A stretch of 64,000 bases of DNA from Amycolatopsis suaedae (lineage in GTDB: Bacteria; Actinomycetota; Actinomycetes; Mycobacteriales; Pseudonocardiaceae): positions 1 to 64,000 of the forward strand of contig NZ_SFCC01000009.1 of the NCBI RefSeq assembly GCF_004214935.1, in the 5' to 3' direction. Positions within the stretch are counted from its first letter, which is position 1. Every line of letters begins with the position of its first letter. Under the pieces are notes generated by a model. That model saw nothing but the letters and a program-made list of their open reading frames with translations, ran no database searches and had not been told where the DNA came from. This document shows positions 10,671 through 21,071 of the stretch, piece after piece. Position numbers and translations under genes: made by a program.

Positions 10671-12319
10671 GCAGGACCGTTCGCGCCGCCCGCGGCACGA
10701 CGCTGACCGCCCGCAACTGGCAGACCGAGGCCGCGCTGCGGATGTTCCACAACAACCTCGATCCCGAGGTCGCCGAACGCCCGCAGGACCTCGTCGTCTA
10801 CGGCGGCACCGGCAAGGCCGCCCGCGACTGGGCCAGCTTCGACGCCATCACCCGCTGCCTGACCACCCTCGACGCCGACGAGACCCTGCTGGTCCAGTCC
10901 GGACGGCCGGTCGGCGCGTTCCGCACGCACGAGTGGGCACCTCGCGTGCTCATCGCCAACTCCAACCTGGTCGGTGACTGGGCGACCTGGCCGGAGTTCC
11001 GGCGGCTGGAGTCGCTGGGGTTGACCATGTACGGCCAGATGACCGCGGGCTCGTGGATCTACATCGGCACCCAGGGCATCCTGCAGGGCACCTACGAGAC
11101 CTTCGCCGCCGTGGCCCGCAAGCGGTTCGGCGGCACGCTCGCCGGCACGCTGACCGTCACCGCGGGCCTCGGCGGAATGGGTGGCGCGCAACCGCTCGCG
11201 GTCACCATGAACGACGGTGTCGCGCTGGTGATCGAGTGCGACCCGGAGCGGGCGCACCGGCGGGTGGAGACCCGCTATCTGGACGAGGTCGCCGATGACC
11301 TGGACGACGCGATCCGCCGGGTCACCGCCGCGAAGCGGGAGCGGCGCGCGCTGTCCGTCGGCGTGATCGGCAACGCCGCCGAGGTGCTGCCGGAACTGCT
11401 GCGCCGCGAGGTCGAGGTCGACATCGTGACCGACCAGACCTCGGCACACGACCCGCTGGCCTACCTGCCGGCCGGCATCGCGGTGGAGGACTGGCACGAC
11501 TACGCGGCCAAGAAGCCCGACGAGTTCACCGACCGCTCACGCGAGTCGATGGCCGAACACGTCGGCGCCATGCTGGGCTTCCTCGACCGCGGCGCCGAGG
11601 TGTTCGACTACGGCAACTCGCTGCGCGGTGAGGCGAAGCTGGGTGGCTGCGAGCGGGCCTTCGACTTCCCCGGGTTCGTCCCCGCCTACATCCGGCCGTT
11701 GTTCTGCGAGGGGCAGGGGCCGTTCCGCTGGGCGGCGCTGTCTGGGAACCCAGACGACATCGCGGCCACCGACCGGGCGATGCTGGAGTTGTTCCCGGAG
11801 AACGAGTCGCTGGCCCGCTGGATCCGGCTCGCCGGCGACCGGGTCGCCTACCAGGGACTGCCCGCCCGCATCTGCTGGCTCGGCTACGGCGAGCGGCACC
11901 TGGCCGGGTTGCGGTTCAACGAGATGGTCGCCAGCGGCGAGCTGAGCGCACCGGTGGTGATCGGCCGGGACCACCTCGACTCGGGCAGCGTCGCCTCGCC
12001 GTACCGGGAGACCGAGGGCATGGCCGACGGCTCCGACGCCATCGCCGACTGGCCACTGCTCAACGCATTGGTCAACACCGCGTCCGGCGCCAGCTGGGTG
12101 TCGATCCACCACGGCGGCGGAGTCGGCATGGGCAGGTCCATCCACGCCGGGCAGGTCTGTGTCGCCGACGGCAGCGAGCTGGCCGGTGCCAAGATCGAGC
12201 GGGTGCTCACCAACGACCCCGGCATGGGCGTGATCCGGCATGTCGACGCCGGTTACGAGCGGGCGGCCGACGTCGCCGCCGAGCGCGGCGTGCGGGTGCC
12301 GATGAAGGAGGCCGAGTGA
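10667..12319 (+). CDS. hutU: Urocanate hydratase
   Basis: A 550-residue NAD-dependent enzyme converting urocanate to imidazolonepropionate. [12 protein letters not shown] near residue 45 and the glycine-rich [10 protein letters not shown] segment (about 165-175) form the NAD-binding core, and the late HHGGGVGMG motif is typical of urocanases. The start ATG overlaps the hutH stop, and its stop overlaps the GTG of the next gene, so translation is coupled across the operon. Length is normal. A TCTGGGAACCCAGA palindrome lies within the gene at 11741-11754. Confidence 0.95.
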   Translation: MSRTVRAARGTTLTARNWQTEAALRMFHNNLDPEVAERPQDLVVYGGTGKAARDWASFDAITRCLTTLDADETLLVQSGRPVGAFRTHEWAPRVLIANSNLVGDWATWPEFRRLESLGLTMYGQMTAGSWIYIGTQGILQGTYETFAAVARKRFGGTLAGTLTVTAGLGGMGGAQPLAVTMNDGVALVIECDPERAHRRVETRYLDEVADDLDDAIRRVTAAKRERRALSVGVIGNAAEVLPELLRREVEVDIVTDQTSAHDPLAYLPAGIAVEDWHDYAAKKPDEFTDRSRESMAEHVGAMLGFLDRGAEVFDYGNSLRGEAKLGGCERAFDFPGFVPAYIRPLFCEGQGPFRWAALSGNPDDIAATDRAMLELFPENESLARWIRLAGDRVAYQGLPARICWLGYGERHLAGLRFNEMVASGELSAPVVIGRDHLDSGSVASPYRETEGMADGSDAIADWPLLNALVNTASGASWVSIHHGGGVGMGRSIHAGQVCVADGSELAGAKIERVLTNDPGMGVIRHVDAGYERAADVAAERGVRVPMKEAE

Positions 12320-13515
12320 CGGCGTCGGCGCTGCTGGCCCAGATCGAGGGCGTCGGCAGGGACGCCGCCCGGGGCGGCTACTCGCGGCACGTGTTCGACT
12401 CCGCCGAGGCCGAGCTGCGCGAGTGGTTCACCGACCGGGCGGCTCGCCGGGGTCTGGACGTCCAGACAGACCGGAACGGCAACCTGTGGGCCTGGTGGGG
12501 AACGCCGGGGCCGGACGCGGTTGTCACCGGCAGCCACCTCGACTCGGTTCCCGGCGGCGGCGCGTTCGACGGGCCGCTCGGCGTGGTCAGCGCGCTGGAC
12601 GCGCTCGCCTCGCTGAAGGCCGGAGGATTCACCCCGGCCAGGCCGCTGGCGGTCGTGGTGTTCGCGGAGGAGGAGGGTGGCCGGTTCGGTGTGCCCTGCC
12701 TGGGATCCCGCCTGCTGACCGGTGCCATCGACCCGGACCGGGCCCGGCGGCTGACCGATCCCGACGGGGTGACTTTCGCCGACGCGGCCCGGCGGGCAGG
12801 CCACGATCCGGAGCGGTTCGGTCCCGACCCCGAGACGCTGGGGAACATCGGGCACTTCATCGAGCTGCACGTGGAGCAGGGGCGCGGTCTGATCGACCAG
12901 AACAGCGCGGTCGCCGTCGGCAGCACGGTCATCGCCCACGGGCGGTGGCGGTTCTCCTTCCGCGGGCAGGGAAACCACGCCGGTGCGACGCGGATCGGCG
13001 ACCGCAGTGACCCGATGCTGCCGGCCGCGGCCACCGTCGCGGCGGCACGCAGACTGGCGTCTGGGATGCCAGACGCCCGGGCGACGGTCGGGCGGCTGGT
13101 GCCCAACCCTGGTGGCACCAACGTCATCGCGTCCACAGTGGACCTCTGGCTGGACGCGCGGGTACCCGGCGAGGCGCTGACCCCCGCGCTGGTCGCCGAC
13201 ATCACCGGCGCCGCGCGCGAGGCGGCGGCCGAGGAGGGCTGCGAGCTGACGGTCACCGAGGAGTCCTACTCCGGCACCGTCACGTTCGACAGCGGGCTGC
13301 GGGACCGGATGTCCGGGCTGCTCGGCGGCGTTCCCGCCCTGCCGACCGGCGCCGGGCACGACGCGGCGATCCTCGCCGCCCACGTCCCGGCGGGAATGCT
13401 CTACGTGCGTAACCCGACCGGCATCAGCCACGCGCCGGAGGAGTTCGCCGAACCCTCCGATGTGGACGAAGGCGGCCGGGCGCTGGCCGCGGTGCTGCGG
13501 GACCTGGCCCGATGA
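12316..13515 (+). CDS. M20 family amidohydrolase of the hut operon (allantoate/carbamoyl-amino-acid hydrolase type)
   Basis: A 399-residue zinc amidohydrolase of the peptidase M20 / HyuC family. Visible metal-site motifs are [15 protein letters not shown] (about 73-87), EEEGGRFG (about 119-126) and HVEQG (about 190); the dimerisation lid lies in the middle. By family it would be called allantoate amidohydrolase or N-carbamoyl-L-amino-acid hydrolase. Its position between hutU and hutF, with 4-nt overlaps on both sides and AAGGAGG before the GTG, suggests that it acts in histidine breakdown, perhaps by deformylating the N-formylglutamate made by HutF. That role is inferred; no HutG is visible here. 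Confidence 0.85.
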   Translation: MTASALLAQIEGVGRDAARGGYSRHVFDSAEAELREWFTDRAARRGLDVQTDRNGNLWAWWGTPGPDAVVTGSHLDSVPGGGAFDGPLGVVSALDALASLKAGGFTPARPLAVVVFAEEEGGRFGVPCLGSRLLTGAIDPDRARRLTDPDGVTFADAARRAGHDPERFGPDPETLGNIGHFIELHVEQGRGLIDQNSAVAVGSTVIAHGRWRFSFRGQGNHAGATRIGDRSDPMLPAAATVAAARRLASGMPDARATVGRLVPNPGGTNVIASTVDLWLDARVPGEALTPALVADITGAAREAAAEEGCELTVTEESYSGTVTFDSGLRDRMSGLLGGVPALPTGAGHDAAILAAHVPAGMLYVRNPTGISHAPEEFAEPSDVDEGGRALAAVLRDLAR

Positions 13516-14816
13516 CCACCTACTGGTGCGAGCACGCCTGGCTGCCCGGCGGAGTGGCCGACGCGGTCCTGGTCGAGACCGACGGCGACACGGTCACGGC
13601 CGTGACGCCGGGAGCGGCGCGGGCGGGCACCGTGCTGTCCGGGCTGACCGTGCCCGGGTTCGCGAACGGGCACTCGCACGCGTTCCACCGCGCGCTGCGC
13701 GGGCGCACCCACCACGAGCGCGGCACGTTCTGGACCTGGCGCGAGCGGATGTACACGCTGGCCCAGCGGCTCGACCCGGACTCCTACTACCGGCTGGCCC
13801 GCGGTGTGTTCGCGGAGATGGTGTGCGCCGGGTTCACCGGGGTCGGGGAGTTCCACTACCTGCACCACGCCGCCGGGGGAACGCGCTACGCCGACCCCAA
13901 CGCGATGAGTGCCGCGCTGGTGCGGGCCGCCGCCGACGCCGGTATCCGGATCACCCTGCTCGACACCTGTTACCTGGCCGGCGGGTTCGGCGCCGAACTG
14001 GCCGGGCCACAGCTGCGTTTCGGCGACGGTGACGCCGACCGGTGGGCACAGCGGGCGGGGGAGTTCCGGCCGGAGGGCACGCACGCCCGGATCGGTGCCG
14101 CCGTCCACTCGGTGCGGGCCGTGCCCGCCGAGCAGCTGTCCACGGTGGCGGACTGGGCGGCGGGCCGCCCGCTGCACGTCCACCTCTCCGAGCAGCGGGC
14201 CGAGAACGCCGACTGTCTCGCCGCACACGGCCGCACCCCGGCGACGCTGCTGTCCGAGCACGGCGTGCTCGGCGAGAACACCGTGGCCGTGCACGCGACC
14301 CACCTCACCGACACCGACATCGGGCTGCTGGGCCGCATGCGGACCCGGGCCTGCTTCTGCCCGACGACCGAACGCGACCTCGGCGACGGCATCGGCCCGG
14401 CCAGGGCGCTGGCCGACGCCGGTGTCGGGCTGTGCCTGGGAACCGACAGCCACGCCGTGGTGGACGCGTTCGCCGAGACCGCGGCGCTGGAACTCGACGA
14501 GCGGCTGGCGAGCGAGTCGCGTGGCCGCTTCGACGTCGCCGAGCTCATGGCGGCGGCAGCCGACCACGCGGCCATTGGCTGGCCGGAGGCCGGCCGGATC
14601 GAACCCGGCGCGCTGGCCGACCTGGTCACGGTGGACCTGGCCACGCCACGGACCGCGGGCGTCGAGCCGGCCGGGGCGGTGTTCGCCGCGACCGCCGCCG
14701 ACGTCACCGATGTGGTGGCCGGCGGCCGCCGGGTCGTCGCCGACCGGGTACACCAGCTGATGGAACGTCCGGAAACCGTTCTGGCGGAGGAGATCGAGCG
14801 ACTGTGGCAGCACTGA
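13512..14816 (+). CDS. hutF: Formimidoylglutamate deiminase
   Basis: A 434-residue amidohydrolase-superfamily enzyme that converts N-formimidoyl-L-glutamate to N-formyl-L-glutamate and ammonia. The metal-binding [12 protein letters not shown] motif is at about residues 55-66, and later HLSEQ (about 220), HATHL and GTDSH complete the site. It starts with an ATGA overlap on the M20 gene and runs 13 nt into hutI. Its presence fixes the pathway as the two-step deiminase route rather than direct hydrolysis to formamide. Confidence 0.92.
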   Translation: MTTYWCEHAWLPGGVADAVLVETDGDTVTAVTPGAARAGTVLSGLTVPGFANGHSHAFHRALRGRTHHERGTFWTWRERMYTLAQRLDPDSYYRLARGVFAEMVCAGFTGVGEFHYLHHAAGGTRYADPNAMSAALVRAAADAGIRITLLDTCYLAGGFGAELAGPQLRFGDGDADRWAQRAGEFRPEGTHARIGAAVHSVRAVPAEQLSTVADWAAGRPLHVHLSEQRAENADCLAAHGRTPATLLSEHGVLGENTVAVHATHLTDTDIGLLGRMRTRACFCPTTERDLGDGIGPARALADAGVGLCLGTDSHAVVDAFAETAALELDERLASESRGRFDVAELMAAAADHAAIGWPEAGRIEPGALADLVTVDLATPRTAGVEPAGAVFAATAADVTDVVAGGRRVVADRVHQLMERPETVLAEEIERLWQH

Positions 14817-15958
14817 CAACCCTGATCACCGGCATCGGCGAGCTGACCACCAACGATCCCGCACACGGCGTGCTCACCGACGCCGCCGTCGTGCTCGACG
14901 GCGACCGGGTGGCGTGGGCCGGGCCCGCCGCCGGGGCGCCGGACGCCGACGAGCGCGTCGACGTCGAGGGCCGGGCCGTGCTGCCCGGCTGGGTGGACAG
15001 CCACAGCCACCTGGTGTTCGCGGGCGACCGGACCGCCGAGTTCGAGGCCCGCATGGCAGGCCAGCCCTACACGGCCGGCGGGATCGCGGTCACCGTGAAC
15101 GCCACCCGCGATGCCACCGATGCCGAGCTGGCGGCGAACCTGGCCAGGCACGTCAGCGAGGCGCTGCGGCAGGGCACGACGTGTCTGGAGACCAAGACAG
15201 GGTACGGGCTCAACGTCGCCGACGAGGCCCGCTCGGCGACCATCGCCGCGGAGGTGGCCGACGAGGTCACCTTCCTGGGCGCGCATCTGGTGCCCCCGGG
15301 CGCCGACGCGGAGTCCTATGTGGACCTGGTGTGCGGGCCGATGCTCGACGCCGTGGCCGGTTCGGTGCGCTGGGCGGACGTCTTCTGCGAGACCGGGGCG
15401 TTCGACGAGGAACAGTCGGGCAGGGTGCTCGCGGCGGCCGCCCAGCGGGGCCTCGGCCTGCGGGTGCACGGCAACCAGCTCGGCGAGGGCCCGGGTGTCC
15501 AGCTGGCGGTGCGGCACGGCGCCGCCAGCGTCGACCACTGCACGTACCTGTCCGACGACGACGTGGCGGCGCTGGCCGGCTCGGACACCGTGGCCACGCT
15601 GCTGCCCGCCTGCGATCTGTCCACCCGGCAGCCACTGGCGCCGGGGCGGCGGCTGCTCGACGCCGGGGCGACGGTCGCGCTGGCCAGCAACGCCAACCCG
15701 GGCAGCTCCTACACCACGTCGATGGCGTTCTGCGTGGCCACCGCCGTGCTGCAGATGGGCCTGTCGGTCGCCGAGGCGGTGTGGGCGGCGACGGCGGGCG
15801 GAGCGGCCGCGCTGCGCCGCGACGACGTCGGCGTGCTCCGTGCCGGAGCCCGGGCCGACCTGCAGGTGCTGGACGCGCCGTCGGTGACCCACCTGGCCTA
15901 CCGGCCGGGGGTTCCGCTCACGCATGCGGTGTGGCGTAAGGGAATCCGCGTGGTCTGA
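14804..15958 (+). CDS. hutI: Imidazolonepropionase
   Basis: A 384-residue metal-dependent amidohydrolase that opens imidazolone-5-propionate to formimidoylglutamate. [12 protein letters not shown] (about 66-77) supplies the HxH metal ligands, and HGNQLG and [13 protein letters not shown] are further family motifs. The frame is open far upstream, but the GTG at 14804 gives the normal size and N-terminus ([14 protein letters not shown]) and follows GGAGGAG. It overlaps hutF by 13 nt and is the last gene of the operon. A palindrome, TCTGAGATCCCAGA, straddles its stop codon at 15954-15967. Confidence 0.93.
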   Translation: MAALTTLITGIGELTTNDPAHGVLTDAAVVLDGDRVAWAGPAAGAPDADERVDVEGRAVLPGWVDSHSHLVFAGDRTAEFEARMAGQPYTAGGIAVTVNATRDATDAELAANLARHVSEALRQGTTCLETKTGYGLNVADEARSATIAAEVADEVTFLGAHLVPPGADAESYVDLVCGPMLDAVAGSVRWADVFCETGAFDEEQSGRVLAAAAQRGLGLRVHGNQLGEGPGVQLAVRHGAASVDHCTYLSDDDVAALAGSDTVATLLPACDLSTRQPLAPGRRLLDAGATVALASNANPGSSYTTSMAFCVATAVLQMGLSVAEAVWAATAGGAAALRRDDVGVLRAGARADLQVLDAPSVTHLAYRPGVPLTHAVWRKGIRVV

Positions 15959-15973
15959 GATCCCAGACGGCGC

Positions 15974-16744
15974 TCAGCCGGCGAGCAGGTCCTCGCGGCC
16001 GTGTTCCCTGGCCTGCTCGGCGGCGCGGTCGCGGTGCTCGGCGGGAAGCTCGGCCACCGCGGCCACCAGCCGGGCCCGGTGGGCCGGGCCGACGTGATCG
16101 AGCAGGTCGAACGTCGCCGCCCACAGGTCGTGCTCGGCGGCGGCCCTGGCCAGCCCGCCGAAGCGGGCCTCCGGCAGCAGCCGGATGACGTTGCCGACGT
16201 GGTCCTTGTCGTCGAGCACGAACGCGATCTGCAGCAGGGCGGCGTCGTGGATGACGGCGAGGCTCGCGGCGACGGTCGGGTCGGGAAGGTGGCCCACGAA
16301 CCGGCCGACGGTGATCCAGTCCTCCCGCGACACCAGCTCCTCGGCCACGCGGACCACCGTCGGCGTCGGGATCCGCACGATGATCCCGGTGGCGCGGCGC
16401 GGGTCCAGCTCGGCGGCGACGTCGGCGAGGAACGCCGGGGACAGGCGCTTGGCGACCTCCACACCCCGGCCGGTCTCCATGACACCGGCCACCCGGGCGC
16501 ACAGCATCGGGCCGAAGGTCCGCTCGGCGATGGTCGCCAGGACGGCGGTCGGCAGCAGCCTGCTGGCGGCGGCCATCCGTTCGAGCATCGCCTTGTTCGC
16601 GTCGAACAGCACGTCGGTGACCTGTTCGCGCAGTTTCCGCAGGTCGGCCGGGTCGACGTGGGCCAGGAAGTCCAGCCGTCCGGGTTCGGTGCGCAGGACC
16701 CTGGCGAGCTTGAGCAGCTCGGCCCTGGTGGCCAGGCTCGTCAC
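15974..16744 (-). CDS. Helical-repeat protein of unknown function, MgtE N-domain-like
   Basis: A 256-residue cytoplasmic protein with no signal peptide or membrane helix. It is built of repeated helical units (AELDPRRATGIIVRIP, GHLPDPTVAASLAVI, RLLPEARFGGLARAA) that recall the superhelical N-terminal domain of MgtE magnesium transporters; the transporter part is absent. The GTG at 16744 overlaps the stop codon of the small upstream gene by 4 nt, so the two are co-translated. I do not recognise a function, and the MgtE likeness is only a fold-level impression. Confidence 0.7.
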   Translation of the reverse strand: MTSLATRAELLKLARVLRTEPGRLDFLAHVDPADLRKLREQVTDVLFDANKAMLERMAAASRLLPTAVLATIAERTFGPMLCARVAGVMETGRGVEVAKRLSPAFLADVAAELDPRRATGIIVRIPTPTVVRVAEELVSREDWITVGRFVGHLPDPTVAASLAVIHDAALLQIAFVLDDKDHVGNVIRLLPEARFGGLARAAAEHDLWAATFDLLDHVGPAHRARLVAAVAELPAEHRDRAAEQAREHGREDLLAG

Positions 16745-16959
16745 AGGCCCACCGCCTTGCGGACCACGCCCCGCAGCAGCGCGGGCACGTACCGCAACCC
16801 CTCCTCGCCGGCCGCGGCCAGTGCGGCCGCCTGCTGGTGCCGGGCCGAGCGCAGGGCGTCGGCCAGGCGCTGTTTGTCCTCCTCGCTCAGGGCGTCGATC
16901 CCCGGCGGGAGGGGCCCGGGCAGTTGCTCGGCGAGGGTCCGCTTGGCCATACCGGTCAT
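16741..16959 (-). CDS. Small protein of unknown function
   Basis: A 72-residue, Ala/Leu-rich, mostly helical protein with no membrane segment. Its stop overlaps the GTG of the following helical-repeat gene, so the two form an operon and may act together. The start could be the ATG at 16959 or the second ATG three codons later (MAKRTLAEQ). No family is recognised. Confidence 0.6.
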   Translation of the reverse strand: MTGMAKRTLAEQLPGPLPPGIDALSEEDKQRLADALRSARHQQAAALAAAGEEGLRYVPALLRGVVRKAVGL

Positions 16960-16996
16960 GATGCCTCACCGGGCGGGCGGATCTTGACTTTCGGCA

Positions 16997-18589
16997 GTGT
17001 TGCGGCCCGGCGGCGGCTGGGTAGCGTTGCGCGTCGTGCGAATGCGTGGCGGATGGGGGCGGCTGGCCGAGGTGCTGGCCGGGGTCGCGCTGATCGCCTT
17101 GACGGCCTACGAGAGCCACCGCAACCCGGCACCGTGGGAGCTGCTGGCCGGGCTGGTGACCATCACCGTCGCGGTGGCCACGATCCGGCGCGCGCCCCTG
17201 CTGGCGCTGGGCGCGGCGACGGCGTCCGGCCTGGCGATGGTGTTCGACTACGGGGGCCGGGTGCCGCTGTGGCCGGTCGGCCTGATGGTGCTGACGTCGT
17301 TCCTCGCCGGGCGCAGGCTGGACCGGGTCGGGCCGGCGCTGGCGGTGTTCGGCGGTGTGGTGGTGGTCGGGTTGCCGGTGACGCTGCTGGCCGGTGGCGG
17401 TACGGACTGGGCCGCGCTGGTCGGGTACGTCTCGTTCGCGGCCGCGCTGCCCTGGCAGCTGGGCCGCTACGTGCGGCTGCGGGAGGAACTGGCCCGCACC
17501 GGCTGGGAACGGGCCGAGCAGTACGAGGTCCAGCAGCGGATGATCGCCGGTGAGGCGCGGCTGCGGGAGCGGGCCCGGATCGCCGGGGACATGCACGACT
17601 CGCTCGGGCACGAGCTGAGCCTCATCGCGTTGCGGGCGGGTGCGCTGGAGGTCGCGCCCGATCTGGACGAACGGTACCGGGGGGCGGCGGCCGAGCTGCG
17701 GCGCAGTGCGGCGGCCGCCACCGAACGGCTGCACGACATCATCGGCGTGCTGCGGGAGGCCGACGACGCCGCGCCGACCGACCCGGCGGACGGCGCCGTC
17801 GGCGATCTCGTCGGCCGGGCGGCCGCGTCCGGGCTGGTCGTGCGCCTGGACGGCGAGCTGCCCGGGCGGGCGCCGGCGATGGTGCGCCGCGCGGCGTACC
17901 GGGTGGTGCAGGAGGCGCTGACCAACGCGGCCAAGCACGCGCCGGGCGCGGCGGTGACCGTGACGCTCGCCGGGGACGACGACGAGACCGTGGTGACCGT
18001 GGACAACCCGCCGCCGCCCGCGGGGCCGCTGCCGGGCGCGGGCGGCGGCAGGCGGGGGCTGATCGGGCTGCGGGAGCGGGTGCGCCTGCTCGGCGGCACG
18101 TTCGAGGCCGGACCGGCCGACGGCGGTTTCCGGGTCCTGGCCCGCCTGCCGCACGCCGCCGCCCCGGCCGAGGAGGAGCCGTCGGAGCCGTCGCGGTCGG
18201 CGGCCGAGCGGGCCGACGTCCAGCGGCGGGCACGCCGCACACTGGCCGTCATGGTCGCGGTGCCGGTGGCGGCGCTCGGTGTGCTGACCGGCGTGAGCGT
18301 CGTGGCCTACACCTACGACTACGTCACGACCAGGCTGGACCCCGCGCAGTTCGACCGGCTGCGGCCGGGACAGCCGCGGGCCGAGCTCGCGCCCGTCCTG
18401 CCGGACCGGCAGCAGCGGTACCGGCCACGGGACGTCGCGCCGGTGCCGCCGCCGGGAGCGGTCTGCGAGTACTACGGCACCGGGGCGGGGTTGTTCGAGT
18501 TCAGCGAGTTCAGCTACCGGTTGTGCTTCCTCGACGGCCGGCTGGTGAGCAGGGACCACATCGACGGGCGAAGGGACACGCAAGGGTGA
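16997..18589 (+). CDS. Membrane sensor histidine kinase, HisKA_3 type
   Basis: A NarL-partner sensor kinase of up to 530 residues. The N-terminal part has several membrane helices (about 20-160), followed by a coiled linker, the HisKA_3 phosphoacceptor H200 in GDMHDSLGHELS, and a HATPase_c domain (EALTNAAKHAPGA; GLIGLRERV). An extra C-terminal stretch after about residue 385 holds another hydrophobic helix (TLAVMVAVPVAALGVLTGVSVVAYT) and a short outer domain with cysteines, which is uncommon for this class. GTG starts at 16997 and 17036 and an ATG at 17042 are all possible. Its stop overlaps the GTG of the response regulator. Confidence 0.9.
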   Translation: MLRPGGGWVALRVVRMRGGWGRLAEVLAGVALIALTAYESHRNPAPWELLAGLVTITVAVATIRRAPLLALGAATASGLAMVFDYGGRVPLWPVGLMVLTSFLAGRRLDRVGPALAVFGGVVVVGLPVTLLAGGGTDWAALVGYVSFAAALPWQLGRYVRLREELARTGWERAEQYEVQQRMIAGEARLRERARIAGDMHDSLGHELSLIALRAGALEVAPDLDERYRGAAAELRRSAAAATERLHDIIGVLREADDAAPTDPADGAVGDLVGRAAASGLVVRLDGELPGRAPAMVRRAAYRVVQEALTNAAKHAPGAAVTVTLAGDDDETVVTVDNPPPPAGPLPGAGGGRRGLIGLRERVRLLGGTFEAGPADGGFRVLARLPHAAAPAEEEPSEPSRSAAERADVQRRARRTLAVMVAVPVAALGVLTGVSVVAYTYDYVTTRLDPAQFDRLRPGQPRAELAPVLPDRQQRYRPRDVAPVPPPGAVCEYYGTGAGLFEFSEFSYRLCFLDGRLVSRDHIDGRRDTQG

Positions 18590-19239
18590 TCCGGGTACTG
18601 GTGGCCGACGACGAGCCGATGATCAGGGCCGGGGTGGCCGCCATCCTCGGCGCGGACCCCGGCATCGAGGTGGTGGCCGAGGCCGACGACGGGCGGGCGG
18701 CGGTCGAGGCCGCGACGGCGAACCGGCCGGACGTGGTGCTGCTGGACATCCGCATGCCGCGGCTGGACGGGCTCGCCGCGCTGGCCGAGCTGCGCCGGGT
18801 GCTGCCGGACGTCGCGGTGATCATCCTGACGACGTTCGGCGAGGACGACTACATCGCCCGTGCGCTGACCGACGGCGCGAGCGGCTTCCTGTTGAAGGCC
18901 GGCGACCCGCGAGAGCTGATCACCGGCGTGCGTGCCGCCGCCGAGGGGGCGGCGTTCCTGTCGCCCAAGGTGGCCAAGCGGGTCATCGAGCACCTGCCCG
19001 CCGGCCGGATGAGCCGCGGCGCGAAGGCACGGGAGCAGGTCGGGCAGCTGACCGAACGCGAGCGGGAAGTGCTGGCACTGCTGGGCTCCGGTCTGTCCAA
19101 TGCGGACATCGCCGGGCGGATGCACGTGGTGGAGGGCACGGTCAAGGCCTACGTCAGCGCGATCCTGGGCCGGCTCGGGCTGCGTAACCGGGTGCAGGCG
19201 GCCGTCCTGGCCCACGAGGCGGGGCTCGTCGAGGACTGA
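18586..19239 (+). CDS. NarL/FixJ family response regulator
   Basis: A 217-residue regulator: receiver domain with phosphoacceptor D54 (LLDIRMP), conserved T in LTTFGE and K in LLKAGD, then a LuxR-type HTH (about 150-215, LTEREREVLALLGSGLSNADIA). The GTG at 18586 overlaps the kinase stop by 4 nt, so the pair is translated together and forms a two-component system. The convergent ABC-2 exporter genes at 19256-20937 are the nearest candidate targets, although no binding site is visible. Confidence 0.93.
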   Translation: MIRVLVADDEPMIRAGVAAILGADPGIEVVAEADDGRAAVEAATANRPDVVLLDIRMPRLDGLAALAELRRVLPDVAVIILTTFGEDDYIARALTDGASGFLLKAGDPRELITGVRAAAEGAAFLSPKVAKRVIEHLPAGRMSRGAKAREQVGQLTEREREVLALLGSGLSNADIAGRMHVVEGTVKAYVSAILGRLGLRNRVQAAVLAHEAGLVED

Positions 19240-19255
19240 CGGCCGCCCGCACCGG

Positions 19256-20026
19256 TCAGGCGTCACGGCGGTTCAGCACCGTATGGCCCACCGCCAGTGC
19301 CAGTACCGCCCAGCCGCCCGCGACCAGCAGGCCCACCGGCGGCGGGTAGGGCGCCACACCGCCGAAGAGCGGGTTGGGTGCTCCGGCGTCGATCATCGCG
19401 TTCATCCCGCCGATGCCGGGAAACCCGTGCGCCAGCTCGGGCATCCCCATCGCACCGGCCAACATCGGCAGCATCATCAGCAGCAGGAACACCGCCGTGA
19501 TCGTCCCGGCCGTGCTGCGCAACGCCGTGCCCAGCCCCAGGCACAGCAGGCCGAGCAGCGCGAAGTACGCACCGGCGGCCAGGGACGTGGTCAGCACCGA
19601 CCCGGCGGACACCGGCACGCCGTTGCCGCCCATCAGCGGCACCGACAGTCCCTGCGCCACGAGCGTGACCGCGACACCGAGCACGGCCAGCACCGCCGCC
19701 AGCACACCGCCCTTGGCGGCCAGCATCCGCCGGCGGACCGGGACCCACTGCAGCGTCGACCGGATCGAACCGCTGGCGTACTCGGTCGTGATCGCGAGGG
19801 TCGCCAGCGACACGACCGCGAACTGGCCGAGGTAGAACACCGCGCCGACCGCGATGCCCTGCGCCGACAGATCGTCGTCGCCGTTGATCCGGACGGTCAG
19901 TGCGGCCATGGCCGCGTACCCGAGCACGAGCACCACCGCGGCCACCAGGCACCACCAGGTGGACCGCAGCGAGAACTGCTTCGTCCACTCCGATCGCACC
20001 GCGTTCATCGTCGTCGCCCCTGCCAT
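19256..20026 (-). CDS. ABC-2 type transporter permease
   Basis: A 256-residue membrane protein with about six helices, starting with a cytoplasmic EWTKQFSLRSTWW segment typical of ABC-2 permeases that partner a separate ATPase. Its ATG shares one base with the TGA of the ATPase gene, so the two are coupled. The substrate is unknown; related pairs export lipids, peptides or drugs. The convergent two-component pair next to it suggests regulation by that system. Confidence 0.88.
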   Translation of the reverse strand: MAGATTMNAVRSEWTKQFSLRSTWWCLVAAVVLVLGYAAMAALTVRINGDDDLSAQGIAVGAVFYLGQFAVVSLATLAITTEYASGSIRSTLQWVPVRRRMLAAKGGVLAAVLAVLGVAVTLVAQGLSVPLMGGNGVPVSAGSVLTTSLAAGAYFALLGLLCLGLGTALRSTAGTITAVFLLLMMLPMLAGAMGMPELAHGFPGIGGMNAMIDAGAPNPLFGGVAPYPPPVGLLVAGGWAVLALAVGHTVLNRRDA

Positions 20027-20937
20027 CAGTGCACCCCCGCGTACTCGGTCTCGTCCGCCGTCAGCTCCAGGTAGGCCTGCTCCAGCGACGCGCTGTGCTC
20101 GGCCAGCCCGTGCAGCAGCACGCCGGAGCCGTGTGCGGCCTCGCCGACCGACTCCACGCCCGCGCCACGCACGGCCAGCTCGTCGCCGTGCGCGGTGACC
20201 AGCGCGCCGGCCGCCCGCAGCCGGGCCGCCAGGACCTCACGGTCGGCTGCCCGCGGCAGCCGCACCCGCACCTCGGCCGCCGAGTTGGCCGCGATGAACT
20301 CCGCGACGGTCGAGTCGGCCAGCAGCCTTCCCCTTCCGATCACCACCAGCCGGTCGGCCGTCAGCTGCATCTCGCTCATCAGGTGGCTGGACACCAGCAC
20401 CGTCCGCCCCTCACCGGCCAGCGACCGCATCAGCTGCCGCACCCAGCGCACCCCGTCCGGGTCCAGGCCGTTCACCGGCTCGTCGAACAGCAGCACGGGC
20501 GGGTCGCCGAGCAGGGCACCGGCGATGCCCAGCCGCTGCCGCATGCCCAGCGAGTAGGTGCCCACCCGCTTGCCCGCGACGTCGGACAGCCCCACGGTCG
20601 CCAGCACCTCGTCGACCCGGGTGTCGGCCAGGCCGTTGCTGCGGGCCATCGCCAGCAGGTGCCTGGCCCCGCTGCGCCCCGGGTGCACCGCCGCGGCGTC
20701 CAGCAGGGCACCGACCTCCCGCAGCGGGCAGGCGAGCCCGGCATAGTGCCTGCCGTTCACCGTCGCCGTTCCGGTGTCGGGCCGGTCCAGACCCAGCACC
20801 ATCCGCATGGTGGTGGACTTGCCCGAACCGTTGGGCCCGAGAAAACCCGTCACCGTCCCGGGCGGGATGTCGACCGTCAGCCCGTCGACCGCCGTGCGAT
20901 CCCCGTACCGTTTCGTCAGTTCACGTAGCTTGATCAC
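20026..20937 (-). CDS. ABC transporter ATP-binding protein
   Basis: A 303-residue ATPase with Walker A GPNGSGKSTT (about 35-44), signature YSLGMRQRLGIAG (about 130-142), Walker B VLLFDEPVNGLD and the switch histidine in SSHLMSE. The C-terminal 80 residues form the extra domain common in exporter ATPases of the bacitracin/DrrA type. The GTG at 20937 follows AGGAG. It pairs with the downstream ABC-2 permease. Confidence 0.92.
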   Translation of the reverse strand: MIKLRELTKRYGDRTAVDGLTVDIPPGTVTGFLGPNGSGKSTTMRMVLGLDRPDTGTATVNGRHYAGLACPLREVGALLDAAAVHPGRSGARHLLAMARSNGLADTRVDEVLATVGLSDVAGKRVGTYSLGMRQRLGIAGALLGDPPVLLFDEPVNGLDPDGVRWVRQLMRSLAGEGRTVLVSSHLMSEMQLTADRLVVIGRGRLLADSTVAEFIAANSAAEVRVRLPRAADREVLAARLRAAGALVTAHGDELAVRGAGVESVGEAAHGSGVLLHGLAEHSASLEQAYLELTADETEYAGVH

Positions 20938-21071
20938 GGTGGCTCCTGCTCTCCATGACCTCGACGCTACGAACCGCGAGCCGCCCGCACATTCGCCTAA
21001 AGGCGACGGTTACCCCCGACTTTCGTTACCGCCTTCGTGCGGCGCGGGTCACCGGACGGCAGAATGCGGGC

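Noticed and set aside
15974..18583. Very long open frame on the minus strand opposite the sensor kinase
   Set aside because: It runs antisense through the whole kinase gene, is rich in Arg/Pro/His as expected of a shadow frame in GC-rich DNA, and only its last 256 codons (with their own GTG) look like a protein.
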